Source of the DNA: Rhodoblastus acidophilus
GTDB lineage: Bacteria; Pseudomonadota; Alphaproteobacteria; Rhizobiales; Beijerinckiaceae
DNA length: 48,934 nt
Assembly (NCBI RefSeq): GCF_025961575.1
Contig: NZ_JAOQNX010000036.1
Coordinates: forward strand, 1-48,934
Reading direction: 5' to 3'
Shown here: in pieces, positions 30,517-38,663 of the stretch
How positions within the stretch are numbered: the first letter of the stretch is position 1
Layout: the number at the start of each line of letters is the position of its first letter
Notes under the pieces: model-generated
Database searches by the model: none
What the model was told of the DNA's origin: nothing
What the model saw: only the letters and a program-made list of their open reading frames with translations
Program-made: the position numbers and the translations under genes

Positions 30517-31112
30517 GTTCCAAGCCTGCAAGAGCCTGGCAGCGCATGCTGTCGGGCCGCCGTCTCGACATTTTGAACCCCTCGCCGCTCGACGTGGAGA
30601 TCGAGGACATCGCCCATGGCCTCGCCCGGGTCGCCCGCTGGAACGGCCAGACGCGCGGCGGCGAGATTTTTTCGGTCGCCCAGCATTCGGTGGCGGTGGC
30701 CGAGATCGTGCGCCTGCTCGACCCCGGCGCCCCGGCGCGCTGGCTGCTGTTCGCGCTGCTGCATGATGCGCCCGAATATGTGATCGGCGATATGATCTCG
30801 CCGTTCAAGGCGGCGCTGGGCGGGGTCTATGTCGAGGTCGAATCGCGTCTGGCGCGGGCGATCCTGCAACGCTTCTCGCTCAAGCCCGAGGCGCCGGCGG
30901 CGCTGACCAAACTCACCAAATCCGCGGATCGCATCTCCGCCTATTTCGAGGCCACGCTTTACGCCGGTTTTGCCGAGGAGGAGGCCAAGCCTCTGTTCGG
31001 CGAGCCCAAAATCGCTTTCGAGCGCGTCGCGCCTCTGTTTGCGCCTCGCGCGCCCGAAACGGCGCAAGCGGAGTTCTTGGGGAAATTCGCCGAAATCTCG
31101 GGGCTGCTCTAA
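30513..31112 (+). CDS. HD-domain phosphohydrolase, YfbR-like
   Basis: A 199-residue HD-superfamily protein. Metal residues are seen at H58 (SVAQHSVAVAEI), H84-D85 (ALLHDAPEYVIGD) and a late Asp in KSADRISAYFEA. The order fits the YfbR 5'-deoxynucleotidase type or related HD nucleotidases. GTG start overlapping the tag stop by 4 bases, so the two are translationally coupled. That pairing suggests a nucleotide-sanitation or repair role, which is inference. Confidence 0.82.
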   Translation: MSSKPARAWQRMLSGRRLDILNPSPLDVEIEDIAHGLARVARWNGQTRGGEIFSVAQHSVAVAEIVRLLDPGAPARWLLFALLHDAPEYVIGDMISPFKAALGGVYVEVESRLARAILQRFSLKPEAPAALTKLTKSADRISAYFEATLYAGFAEEEAKPLFGEPKIAFERVAPLFAPRAPETAQAEFLGKFAEISGLL

Positions 31113-31180
31113 CCGCCCGCCTCAAATTTTCGCTATGAAGATGGCATGAGCATGGTTCGCGCGATCATCATCGAGACCGC

Positions 31181-31221
31181 CGTCATGCCCGGATTAGCGC
31201 CGGGCAAGCCCGGCCATGACG
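31181..31221. repeat. Family A short copy A3 (41 bp)
   Basis: CGTCATGCCCGGATTAGCGC then CGGGCAAGCCCGGCCATGACG: the two outer edges CGTCATG and CATGACG of family A joined around a collapsed centre. It looks like a deletion form or a single hairpin unit. It lies between the HD hydrolase gene and nadQ. Confidence 0.7.
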
Positions 31222-31261
31222 GCCCAAAAGTGCGGGCGCCCATTTTTCGGGCGCAAAACCC

Positions 31262-32245
31262 ATGAACGAGGCGCGGCCGCCCATCGCCGTCGAGATCGGC
31301 CTCACCGCGGCCATTGTCGCGCTGCGCGGTGATGCGCCGCTGATTCTGGTCGCGCGCGCCGCGACCGGCGCGGCGGCGGCGGCGCTGCCGTCCGGTCCGT
31401 TCGACCCCGTCAATCACCGCACGTTTGAAATCGGCCTGCGCGCCTGGGTCGCCGAACAGACCGGCGCGCCGGTCGGCTATGTCGAGCAGCTCTATACGTT
31501 TGGCGATCGCGGCCGCCACAGCCGCGCCGAAACCCGCACCCCGCATGTGGTTTCGGTCGGCTATCTCGCGCTGACCCGGCTGTCGGGAACCGGCGAGGCC
31601 ATCGCGCCGGGCGCGGGTTTTCGCGAATGGTACCGTTTCTTCCCCTGGGAGGACTGGCGCCAGGGCCGGCCGGGGCTCTTAGATTCTGCGATCATGCCGG
31701 GCCTGCGCGCTTTTGTCGCGCAGGGCGATGGCGGTCCGCTGAAACGCGGCCTGACCCGCGCCGAACGCGTCCGCGCGCTGTTTGGCGAGGAGGGCGAGCG
31801 TTTTGATGAGGAAAACGTCCTCGACCGCTATGAATTGTTGTACGAAGCCGGCCTGGTCGAGGAAAGCGTGCGCGACGGCCGCGATCCCGCGCCGGGCTTT
31901 TACGACACCCCGCTGCTTGGCGAGAGCATGGAGGCGGATCATCGCCGCATTCTGGCGACGGCGATGGGGCGGCTGCGCGCCAAGCTGAAGTACCGCCCGG
32001 TCATTTTCGAGCTGATGCCGGAAACCTTTACTCTGACCGAATTGCAAACGACGGTTGAGGCGATTTCGGGCCGCCATCTGCACAAACAGAATTTTCGCCG
32101 CCTGGTCGAGGCCTCGGCCGTGGTCGAGCCGACCGGCCAGATGTCGCATGCAACCGGCGGACGACCCGCCGCTTTGTTCCGTTTTCGCCGGGAAGTGCTG
32201 CAGGAGCGCCCGGCGCCCGGCTTGCGCGTCGGCATACGCGGCTAA
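31262..32245 (+). CDS. nadQ: NadQ-like NAD biosynthesis regulator (Nudix-like domain plus winged helix)
   Basis: A 327-residue protein with an N-terminal Nudix-like domain lacking an intact Nudix box (about 8-150; IAVEIGLTAAIVALRGDAPL, FDPVNHRTFEIGLRAWVAEQ) and a C-terminal winged-helix domain (FELMPETFTLTELQTTVEAI then SGRHLHKQNFRRLVEAS). This matches COG4111, the NadQ repressors that control nadABC in alphaproteobacteria. No nad gene or partner is adjacent, so its targets are elsewhere. The start ATG has only a weak ribosome binding site. Confidence 0.8.
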   Translation: MNEARPPIAVEIGLTAAIVALRGDAPLILVARAATGAAAAALPSGPFDPVNHRTFEIGLRAWVAEQTGAPVGYVEQLYTFGDRGRHSRAETRTPHVVSVGYLALTRLSGTGEAIAPGAGFREWYRFFPWEDWRQGRPGLLDSAIMPGLRAFVAQGDGGPLKRGLTRAERVRALFGEEGERFDEENVLDRYELLYEAGLVEESVRDGRDPAPGFYDTPLLGESMEADHRRILATAMGRLRAKLKYRPVIFELMPETFTLTELQTTVEAISGRHLHKQNFRRLVEASAVVEPTGQMSHATGGRPAALFRFRREVLQERPAPGLRVGIRG

Positions 32246-32323
32246 ATCTTGGGCGAAACTCCGCTCTGGCGGGGGCTGCGATTCGCGCTATAGTCGTGTC
32301 TCGGCAAATCAAAAGGATTTGAT

Positions 32324-33571
32324 ATGGCGGAGCCGGGCGAGGCGATTCAGACCCATGGCTGGCTGATCGCATGCGACGATCAGGCCCGGATCATCCGTCG
32401 TCATTCCGCCAATCTCGCCGACATCTTTCCGCATTGGTCCGAACCTTTTGTCGGCGCCCGCCTGCGCGACCTGCTCGGCTCGGAAGAATCGCATCGGCTG
32501 CGCAATCTGTTGTCGCGCTTCGCCGCGCCGGCGCGCCCCGCTTTGGTGTCGGGCTGCCGCTTTCCCAATGTCGAAGGCGCCTTCGACGCCGCCGTCCATT
32601 TCAACGGCGAGGAAATGGTCCTGGAACTGGAGCCCAGCGACGGCCATAGCGGCCTGTCGGCGCTCGACCGCGCCGCCGCGCTGATCGACCGGATCGAGGA
32701 GCTCGGCGACCCCAACGAGCTCGGCCAGCGCGCCGCCATGCTCGCCGGCGCGGCGCTGGATGCGGAACAGACGTTTTTCCTGATGCTGGAGCCCGAAAGC
32801 GTGCGCGTCGCCGGGACCTACCGGCGTCTCGGCGCGCCGCCGTCCGCGCCGGAAAGCCTGAACGCCTTCTGGCCGGGGCGGCGGCTGCATGCGCTGGGCG
32901 ACATTGACGCGCCGGAAATCGCCATTGTGTCGGAGCCCGACATGCTGCCGCTCGACACCGGCATGACGGCGCTGCGCGCGCCGCCCGATCCGTTGCGGCA
33001 ATGGCTGCGCGACTCCGGCTTCCGTTCCGCGGCTTTTTTGCCGGTGGCGTCGGATGGGTTGCGTCTCGCCATGATCGCCGGCCTCGGCCGCCAGCCGCGC
33101 TTTCCCAGCCTGGGTCTGCGCGCCGCGCTCGAACTCTTTGCCGAAGCCCTGGCTTTGCGCCTGCGGCTGGTGCTGCCGGCCCATCACGAGGCCTGGGCGC
33201 CGGATGCGCCGACCGAGCCGCTCAGCGTGCTGGTGGTCGAGGACCAGCAGATGGTGGCGACGCAGCTCGCCGCCGCATTGGGCGAGGCGGGGGCGAAAGT
33301 GGTGCGCATTTGCGGCACGGTCAATTCGGCGCTCGAAGCGCTGGACGAAACGTTTGACGCGGCGCTGCTCGATTATTCGCTCGGCGGGGAAAATGTGATT
33401 CCGGTGGCGCGGGAGCTCGAAGCCCGCGGAAAGCCGTTTGTGTTCGCCAGCGGCCATGGCGACGATCTCGACCTGCCCCTGGCCTTCGCCGGAAAACCGA
33501 TCGTCGGCAAACCCTATAAGATCGAAAAAATCGTCGCCGCGCTCAGGGCGGCTAAGGAGGGGAAGGCCTGA
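32324..33571 (+). CDS. Degenerate phytochrome-like PAS-GAF protein with C-terminal receiver domain
   Basis: A 415-residue soluble protein. Residues 7-100 resemble the phytochrome PAS-2 domain (EAIQTHGWLIACDDQARIIR, then SANLADIF). Residues about 130-290 resemble its GAF domain (PLRQWLRDSGFRSAAFLPVA then SDGLRLAMIAGLG). The N-terminal chromophore Cys is absent, and the His residues expected in the HLQY and CHH motifs are replaced (PLRQ, GLG), so bilin binding is unlikely. The receiver starts at residue 300 (LSVLVVEDQQ) with D350 (ALLDYSLGG) and K396 (VGKPYK). There is no kinase domain. AAAAGGA precedes the ATG. It probably receives phosphate from a separate kinase and senses something other than light. 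Confidence 0.75.
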   Translation: MAEPGEAIQTHGWLIACDDQARIIRRHSANLADIFPHWSEPFVGARLRDLLGSEESHRLRNLLSRFAAPARPALVSGCRFPNVEGAFDAAVHFNGEEMVLELEPSDGHSGLSALDRAAALIDRIEELGDPNELGQRAAMLAGAALDAEQTFFLMLEPESVRVAGTYRRLGAPPSAPESLNAFWPGRRLHALGDIDAPEIAIVSEPDMLPLDTGMTALRAPPDPLRQWLRDSGFRSAAFLPVASDGLRLAMIAGLGRQPRFPSLGLRAALELFAEALALRLRLVLPAHHEAWAPDAPTEPLSVLVVEDQQMVATQLAAALGEAGAKVVRICGTVNSALEALDETFDAALLDYSLGGENVIPVARELEARGKPFVFASGHGDDLDLPLAFAGKPIVGKPYKIEKIVAALRAAKEGKA

Positions 33572-33590
33572 ATTCGGGGATGCCCAAGGA

Positions 33591-33700
33591 CGTCATGCCC
33601 GGGCTTGTCCCGGGCATCCACGCCGGGCCGCGAGAGAAAGTTCTGCGGGAGTTCGCGTTGGGGCGCCGCGTGGATGGCCGGGACAAGCCCGGCCATGACG
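33591..33700. repeat. Family A REPIN-like element, copy A4 (110 bp)
   Basis: Left unit CGTCATGCCCGGGCTTGTCC then CGGGCATCCACGCCGGGCCG; right unit GCGTGGATGGCCGGGACAAG then CCCGGCCATGACG. Its centre (AGTTCTGCGGGAGTTCGCG) corresponds to the reverse complement of the centre of A1. It lies between convergent genes. Confidence 0.9.
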
Positions 33701-33751
33701 ACATCAAAATGCGCCGCTCATTTGAAGTTCGCTTAGCTTTAGCCGAAGAGC

Positions 33752-34264
33752 TTACGCCGCCGCTCCGCAGCACTTCTTGTATTTTTTGCCGGATCCGCAG
33801 GGGCAGGGGTCGTTGCGGCCCGTCCGGTTGCCCAGCACCACCGGCGCGTTCTTGATGCTGATCTCGCCGGCGAAATACCACTTCCGGTCCTCGCCCTCGC
33901 GGATGAACCGGGATTTTTCCTTGTGCGGGAGCGGTTTGCCCTTGTGGATGAAATGCGCGGTGAAGGTCACCGTGCCCGTCTCATCGCCTTCCAGGCCCTC
34001 TTCGGTCTCCTGGATGTCGATGCCCTGCCATTCCGACTTGGCCCAGTTCTCCGTCGACTCCCGGTCAAACGTCTTGCGCTGCTCTTCCGACAGCGTCTCC
34101 TCGAGATAATCGATGTCGGCCTTGACGAAGGCGCTGTAGCGCGAGCGCATCAGGGCCTCGGCCGTCGGCGGCGCGGCGGTGCGGGCGAGATAGGGACCGC
34201 AGCAAGCGGCGAATTCGCGTTTGTCGTCCTCGCGGACGCGGCAGGGGCAGATGTCTTGGGTCAT
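33752..34264 (-). CDS. ychJ: YchJ-family protein with two SEC-C zinc motifs
   Basis: A 170-residue protein with a Cys-rich motif at each end: [20 protein letters not shown] near the N-terminus and [20 protein letters not shown], a canonical SEC-C motif, at the C-terminus. Between them is the YchJ central domain ([40 protein letters not shown]). Length matches E. coli YchJ (152-170). Function is not established; SEC-C modules bind zinc and mediate ribosome or SecB contacts in other proteins. It is convergent with the phytochrome-like gene. Confidence 0.9.
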   Translation of the reverse strand: MTQDICPCRVREDDKREFAACCGPYLARTAAPPTAEALMRSRYSAFVKADIDYLEETLSEEQRKTFDRESTENWAKSEWQGIDIQETEEGLEGDETGTVTFTAHFIHKGKPLPHKEKSRFIREGEDRKWYFAGEISIKNAPVVLGNRTGRNDPCPCGSGKKYKKCCGAAA

Positions 34265-34311
34265 GGCCGCATCACTAGACGATTCCGCTCAGTCCGCGCA
34301 AGCCGGCGCGA

Positions 34312-34794
34312 TCATCGCGGCTGCGACATCGGGACGCCGCCGGGGTCGAGCGCGCCGAACGGGTTTGGCGCGGCCGCCGCTTCCGTCTTGAGCGGGAGGG
34401 GCTCGGCGGGCGCGGGCGCCGGCGGCTTGGGCGGCGCGATCTTGACCGTGCGCACCGTTTTCACCTGCGGCGCCGAGGACGCCGCCTCCGGTTCGGGCGC
34501 CGTCGCGGGCTGGGCGATGACGGGCGTCTCAGGCGCGGGCGCCGGGCTCGCCGCCTGCTGCGGCGCGGTCTCCTGCAGCGCGGGCGTTGGCGCCGCGGGC
34601 TCTTGCGCCGCCTCGGCCTCGGGTTTCGCGGCATTATGCGCGGGACCGTGGATGATGCCGAGCTTGACGGCCTCGTCGTGATCGATGCACGCGTGTTTGG
34701 ACACGCGGTAAATCTGGCCGCGCGGGCAGCCGGCCTGGGCGGCGCCGGTCGCGAGCGCCAGCGCGAGGAGGGAAAGGGCGAGCGTCCTGTTCAT
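34312..34794 (-). CDS. Exported Ala/Pro-rich hypothetical protein (160 aa)
   Basis: Not recognised. Signal peptide MNRTLALSLLALALATGAAQA, then a small Cys-containing module (GCPRGQIYRVSKHACIDHDE) and a long low-complexity Ala/Pro/Glu tail (about 60-150), probably disordered. The start is set by GAGAGG; an in-frame ATG 18 bases upstream is possible. It is divergent from ychF. The two cysteines could form a disulfide in the periplasm. Confidence 0.7.
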   Translation of the reverse strand: MNRTLALSLLALALATGAAQAGCPRGQIYRVSKHACIDHDEAVKLGIIHGPAHNAAKPEAEAAQEPAAPTPALQETAPQQAASPAPAPETPVIAQPATAPEPEAASSAPQVKTVRTVKIAPPKPPAPAPAEPLPLKTEAAAAPNPFGALDPGGVPMSQPR

Positions 34795-34908
34795 GGCCTC
34801 TCGGTAAATCACAAATGCGGCAATGTTTCAGCAAAAGATCGCGCCCCCTTGCCTTTTGCGGCGCAGCGCCGCATAGGCAGGTCAATCCTCCCACACGCGA
34901 GCGCTCAA

Positions 34909-36006
34909 ATGGGTTTCAAATGCGGCATCGTCGGCCTGCCGAATGTCGGCAAGTCGACGCTTTTCAACGCTCTGACGCAGACGGCGGCGGCGCAGGCGGC
35001 GAATTATCCGTTCTGCACCATCGAGCCGAACGTCGGCGACGTCGCCGTGCCCGATCCGCGCCTTGAAGTCTTGACCAAAATCGCGGGCTCCAAGGAAATC
35101 ATCCCGACCCGTCTCACCTTTGTCGACATCGCCGGCCTGGTGCGCGGCGCCTCCAAGGGCGAAGGCCTCGGCAACCAGTTTCTGGCCAACATTCGCGAAT
35201 GCGACGCCATCGCCCATGTGGTCCGCTGTTTTGTCGACGGCGACATCACCCATGTCGACGGCGAGGTCGACCCGATCCGCGACATCGACACGATCGAGAC
35301 CGAGCTGATGCTCGCCGATCTGGACTCGCTGGAAAAGCGCGTCGGCAATCTGGAAAAGAAGGCCAAGGGCGGCGACAAGGAGTCGAAGGAGGTCCTTGAT
35401 CTGGTCAACCGCTGCCTCGTGCTGCTGCGCGAGGGCAAACCGGCGCGTCTGGTCGAGCGGGCGCCGGAAGAGCGCAAGATTTTTTCGCAGCTCGGCCTGC
35501 TCTCGTCAAAGCCTGTGCTCTACGTCTGCAACGTGGAGGAAGCCTCCGCCGACAAGGGCAATGAGCACTCGCAAAAAGTTTTTGCCCGCGCTGAAGAGGA
35601 GGGCGAGGTGGCTGTCGTCGTCTCCGCCCAGATCGAAAGCGAAATCGCGGTGATGCCCGCGGCTGAGCAGAAGGACTTTTTGGAGGCCGTCGGACTTGAG
35701 GAGCCCGGCCTCAACCGCGTGATCCGCGCCGGCTACGGGCTGCTGCACCTCATTACCTATTTCACCGTCGGCCCCAAGGAGGCCCGCGCCTGGACCATCG
35801 AAAAGGGCACAAAAGCCCCGGCGGCGGCGGGCGTGATCCACACCGACTTCGAAAAGGGTTTTATTCGCGCGGAGACCATCGGCTACGAGGATTACGTGGC
35901 CTGCAACGGCGAGTCCGGCGCCCGCGAAGCCGGCAAATTCCGCCTGGAAGGCAAGGAATATACGGTCGCCGACGGCGACGTGCTGCATTTCAGGTTCGCG
36001 AACTGA
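34909..36006 (+). CDS. ychF: Redox-regulated ATPase YchF (Obg-family)
   Basis: A 365-residue translation-associated P-loop protein. G1 GLPNVGKST, G3 DIAGLV, and the G4 position reads NVEE instead of NKxD, the change that makes YchF prefer ATP over GTP. The C-terminal TGS domain (YFTVGPKEARAWTIEKGTKA ... DGDVLHFRF) is intact. Length equals E. coli YchF (363). The frame is open upstream but MGFKCGIVGL is the family start. The downstream gap carries the GIY-YIG element. Confidence 0.97.
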   Translation: MGFKCGIVGLPNVGKSTLFNALTQTAAAQAANYPFCTIEPNVGDVAVPDPRLEVLTKIAGSKEIIPTRLTFVDIAGLVRGASKGEGLGNQFLANIRECDAIAHVVRCFVDGDITHVDGEVDPIRDIDTIETELMLADLDSLEKRVGNLEKKAKGGDKESKEVLDLVNRCLVLLREGKPARLVERAPEERKIFSQLGLLSSKPVLYVCNVEEASADKGNEHSQKVFARAEEEGEVAVVVSAQIESEIAVMPAAEQKDFLEAVGLEEPGLNRVIRAGYGLLHLITYFTVGPKEARAWTIEKGTKAPAAAGVIHTDFEKGFIRAETIGYEDYVACNGESGAREAGKFRLEGKEYTVADGDVLHFRFAN

Positions 36007-36053
36007 GGAATCTGTAGCGCACCACTTTCGGCGTCTACCCGTACCCTTTCCAC

Positions 36054-36451
36054 CGTCATGACCGGGCTTGTCCCGGTCATCCACGCCGTCCAACATGGAG
36101 GGATGAAGGGCGGGTGGGTGTACATTGTCACAAACAAGCGGAACGGCGTGCTCTACACTGGCGTGACGTCCGACCTTGCGCGCCGCATCCATCAGCACCG
36201 CACAGGCGCGTGTGACGGCTTCACCAAGCACTATGGGCTGACCCGCCTCGTCTATTACGAGCGCCACGACGACATAATCGCCGCCATCCAGCGTGAAAAG
36301 AACATCAAGCATTGGCCGCGCGCGTGGAAAGCGCGGCTGATCCTGGAATTTAACGCGTCTTGGCGAGACCTGTACGAGGATCTCGCCTGAAGCGCCGCGC
36401 AACGCGTCTCACGGCCCGGCGTGGATGACCGGGACAAGCCCGGTCATGACG
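36054..36451. mobile_element. 398-bp inverted-repeat element carrying a GIY-YIG nuclease gene (expanded family A)
   Basis: Perfect 35-bp inverted repeats at 36054-36088 and 36417-36451. Each end is itself a hairpin (ATGACCGGG-CTTGT-CCCGGTCAT) with outer edge CGTCATGA, the same edge as the ~110-bp family A copies elsewhere in the window. The interior is a single gene for a small GIY-YIG nuclease. No target-site duplication is obvious. The element lies between ychF and the RHH gene. Confidence 0.75.
36103..36390 (+). CDS. GIY-YIG nuclease domain protein (COG2827-like)
   Basis: A 95-residue single-domain endonuclease. The GIY half is GGWVYIVTNKRNG (Val in place of Gly-Ile), the YIG half VLYTGVT, followed by the catalytic Arg27 (LARRIHQHR), the helix DDIIAAIQREKNIKHWPRAW and a late Glu (E82) with WRDLYEDL. 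It belongs to the short YhbQ/COG2827 type, which has no DNA-recognition domain. The start MKGGWVYI is chosen; the frame continues upstream into the left repeat. It is the sole gene between perfect inverted repeats and may act on them. Confidence 0.88.
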   Translation: MKGGWVYIVTNKRNGVLYTGVTSDLARRIHQHRTGACDGFTKHYGLTRLVYYERHDDIIAAIQREKNIKHWPRAWKARLILEFNASWRDLYEDLA

Positions 36452-36543
36452 GCTGAAGCAGCGGAAATCATCTCCCCCGCTCTTGCGCACCCCGACACGT
36501 GCGCCCATCTACCATCCACACGGATGGCGCACGGATGGAAAAT

Positions 36544-36960
36544 ATGGCCTCAAACGTCCAAGACCTTCGCCCGAAAACCGACAGCGAGAAGATCACCATC
36601 AATCTCGGCTATGTCGACCTCGGGCAGATCGACCTCCTTGTAAAGGAAGGTTTTTATTCCAACCGCACGGATTTCATCCGCACGGCGATCCGCAACCAGC
36701 TTGACCGGCATAATGACGCCCTGAAACAATCGGTCGCCCGCCACCAGCTCGACCTCGGCCTGCGCCGTTTCGGCCGGCGGGAATTGGAGGCGGCGCGCGC
36801 CGCCGGGCAAACCCTGCACATCCAGGTGCTCGGCCTCGCCACCATCGACCTCGACGTCACGCCGGAACTGGCGCGCGAAACCATCGGCTCATTGAAGGTG
36901 CTGGGGGCCTTGCAGGCCAGCCCTGAAGTCAAGGCGGCGCTGCGCGACCGTCTGCTCTGA
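36544..36960 (+). CDS. Ribbon-helix-helix transcriptional regulator (CopG-like)
   Basis: A 138-residue protein. The N-terminal RHH fold is EKITINLGYVDLGQIDLLVK then EGFYSNRTDFIRTAIRNQLD, which binds DNA as a dimer. The C-terminal part (HIQVLGLATIDLDVTPELAR then ETIGSLKVLGALQASP) is a beta-rich extension of unknown role, perhaps ligand binding. An ATG 9 bases upstream is equally possible as start. It lies 19 bases before the esterase gene and probably regulates that transcript. Confidence 0.82.
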   Translation: MASNVQDLRPKTDSEKITINLGYVDLGQIDLLVKEGFYSNRTDFIRTAIRNQLDRHNDALKQSVARHQLDLGLRRFGRRELEAARAAGQTLHIQVLGLATIDLDVTPELARETIGSLKVLGALQASPEVKAALRDRLL

Positions 36961-36979
36961 CCGCCACAAAGGATCGGCC

Positions 36980-38047
36980 ATGCCCCGTTTTCCCAAATTC
37001 GACCTCAGCGAGGCGACCCGCCTCACCCGCGCCGGCCGGCTCAAGGAGGCCATGGCGCAGCTCAAGGACGCCTTGCCCGGCCTGGCGCGCGACGCCGCGC
37101 CCCATCTCGACCTGCGCGGCGCCAAGGATTTGTTGCACGGCCTGGGCGACCGGCTCGGCGAAGGCCTCAGCGGCCTCGAAGGTTTTGTGAACCGCGGCCC
37201 CAAAATGCCCTTGCCGGTCCCCAGCGGAGCGAAATGGGAGGCGCGCGTCCATGCGGGCGCGGCGGGCCGTCGCAACTACAAGCTCTACATTCCCTCGGGC
37301 TATCGCCAAAAACCGGTTCCGCTGGTGGTGATGCTGCACGGCTGCACCCAGTCGCCCGACGATTTCGCTTTGGGCACGCGCATGAACGAACTGGCGGAGG
37401 AGCAAAATTTTCTCGTCGCCTATCCCGCGCAAGCCCAGTCAGCAAATGTGTCCAAATGCTGGAACTGGTTCAACGAGGCCGACCAGCAGCGCGGCGCCGG
37501 CGAGCCCTCGCTGATCGCCGGCATTGCGCGCGATCTCGTCGCCGAGCTCGCCGTCGATCCGGCGCGGGTCTATGTCGCCGGACTCTCGGCGGGCGGCGCG
37601 GCGGCGGCGGTTTTGGGCGCGACTTATCCCGACGTGTTCAAGGGGATCGGCGTGCATTCCGGCCTCGCCTGCGGCGCCGCGCGCGACCTGCCCTCAGCTT
37701 TGGCGGCGATGAAAACCGGGGCGAAATCCGCGCGACGCCACGAGGTCCCGACCATTGTCTTCCACGGCGACGGCGACAGAACCGTGAATCCCGTCAATGG
37801 CGACCACGTGATCGCGCAATCGCGAAACGGCGCGCACGAGCCCAGGGTTGAGGGCGGCGTGTCCCGGGGCGGCATGCGCTACACCCGCATCGTCTATGCC
37901 GACGGGTCCGGACGGCCGGCGCATGAACATTGGGTGCTGCACGGCGCGGGGCACGCCTGGTCGGGCGGCAGCGCCTCCGGGTCGTTCACCGATCCGCGCG
38001 GCCCCGACGCCAGCCGCGAGATGATGCGCTTCTTCAACAACCTGTGA
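36980..38047 (+). CDS. PHB depolymerase-family esterase
   Basis: A 355-residue alpha/beta hydrolase of the extracellular-PHB-depolymerase/feruloyl-esterase type. LVVMLHGCTQSPDDFALGTR, nucleophile S203 in VAGLSAGGAAA, acidic residue in FHGDGDRTVNP and catalytic His in GAGHAWSGG are visible. No signal peptide is present, and residues 1-70 form an amphipathic helical region, so it may act on intracellular polyester granules or small esters. AAGGA precedes the ATG. The RHH regulator gene is directly upstream. Confidence 0.87.
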   Translation: MPRFPKFDLSEATRLTRAGRLKEAMAQLKDALPGLARDAAPHLDLRGAKDLLHGLGDRLGEGLSGLEGFVNRGPKMPLPVPSGAKWEARVHAGAAGRRNYKLYIPSGYRQKPVPLVVMLHGCTQSPDDFALGTRMNELAEEQNFLVAYPAQAQSANVSKCWNWFNEADQQRGAGEPSLIAGIARDLVAELAVDPARVYVAGLSAGGAAAAVLGATYPDVFKGIGVHSGLACGAARDLPSALAAMKTGAKSARRHEVPTIVFHGDGDRTVNPVNGDHVIAQSRNGAHEPRVEGGVSRGGMRYTRIVYADGSGRPAHEHWVLHGAGHAWSGGSASGSFTDPRGPDASREMMRFFNNL

Positions 38048-38150
38048 TCGGCGCGGGTCACGTTTGCGCTTGAGCGGACTCGCGCGGTTCGTTTCACTCC
38101 TGTTCATCGGCCATTGCGCATAGTCGCGCCGAAAGAGCAGGGGAGGCCGG

Positions 38151-38660
38151 ATGATTGATCAATTGACCGTCTTCAAACAGGACGGCACGCGTCAGTGCGA
38201 TCCGGACACGCAGCCGCGCGCCTTGAGCGACGACGCCGACAAGATCGCCGCGCTCAAAATCAAGGTCGTTGGGGAGGGGCGGCGGGTTCGTCTGCCGATC
38301 GCCGGTCCCGAGGCGTGCCATGCGCCGACGCCCTGGGCGAATGTCTTCGACATCGACGGCGCCGGATTGAGCCGGACGCAGCTGTTTCAACTGGCCGAAA
38401 TCGGCTTTCATCTGTGGGGCTATGAAACCGCGCCGCAGCTGAGGGCGGGCGGTTCGGACACGCCGTTCCCGCTCGACCTCGCCCTTGCGGCGAATCTGCT
38501 GGCCGGTCCCGCGCCGCCCGACAGGATCGGCGAGCTCGTCGGCCATCATCTGCGCGTGTACAAAAAAGGCGATCCGATCACGCGGGATTATCGGCGCGAC
38601 CGGATCAATTTTGAAATCGCCCCCGTCACCGGCGCGATCGGACGCATCTGGTTCGGCTGA
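38151..38660 (+). CDS. Hypothetical protein with C-terminal I78-like domain (169 aa)
   Basis: Residues about 120-169 (IGELVGHHLRVYKKGDPITR then DYRRDRINFEIAPVTGAIGR) match the pattern of the peptidase inhibitor I78 family (R-V-x3-G-D-x-x-T-x-D-[YF]-R-x-D-R-[LI]-N). The N-terminal 115 residues are unassigned. There is no signal peptide, whereas I78 proteins are usually short and exported. GGGGAGG precedes the ATG. It is convergent with the 59-residue protein gene, stops 3 bases apart. Confidence 0.65.
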   Translation: MIDQLTVFKQDGTRQCDPDTQPRALSDDADKIAALKIKVVGEGRRVRLPIAGPEACHAPTPWANVFDIDGAGLSRTQLFQLAEIGFHLWGYETAPQLRAGGSDTPFPLDLALAANLLAGPAPPDRIGELVGHHLRVYKKGDPITRDYRRDRINFEIAPVTGAIGRIWFG

Positions 38661-38663
38661 GCC

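Noticed and set aside
36054-36102. Upstream ATG at 36058 as the start of the GIY-YIG protein
   Set aside because: The extra 15 residues are encoded by the left inverted repeat (MTGLVPVIHA...), match no GIY-YIG family N-terminus and lack a ribosome binding site.
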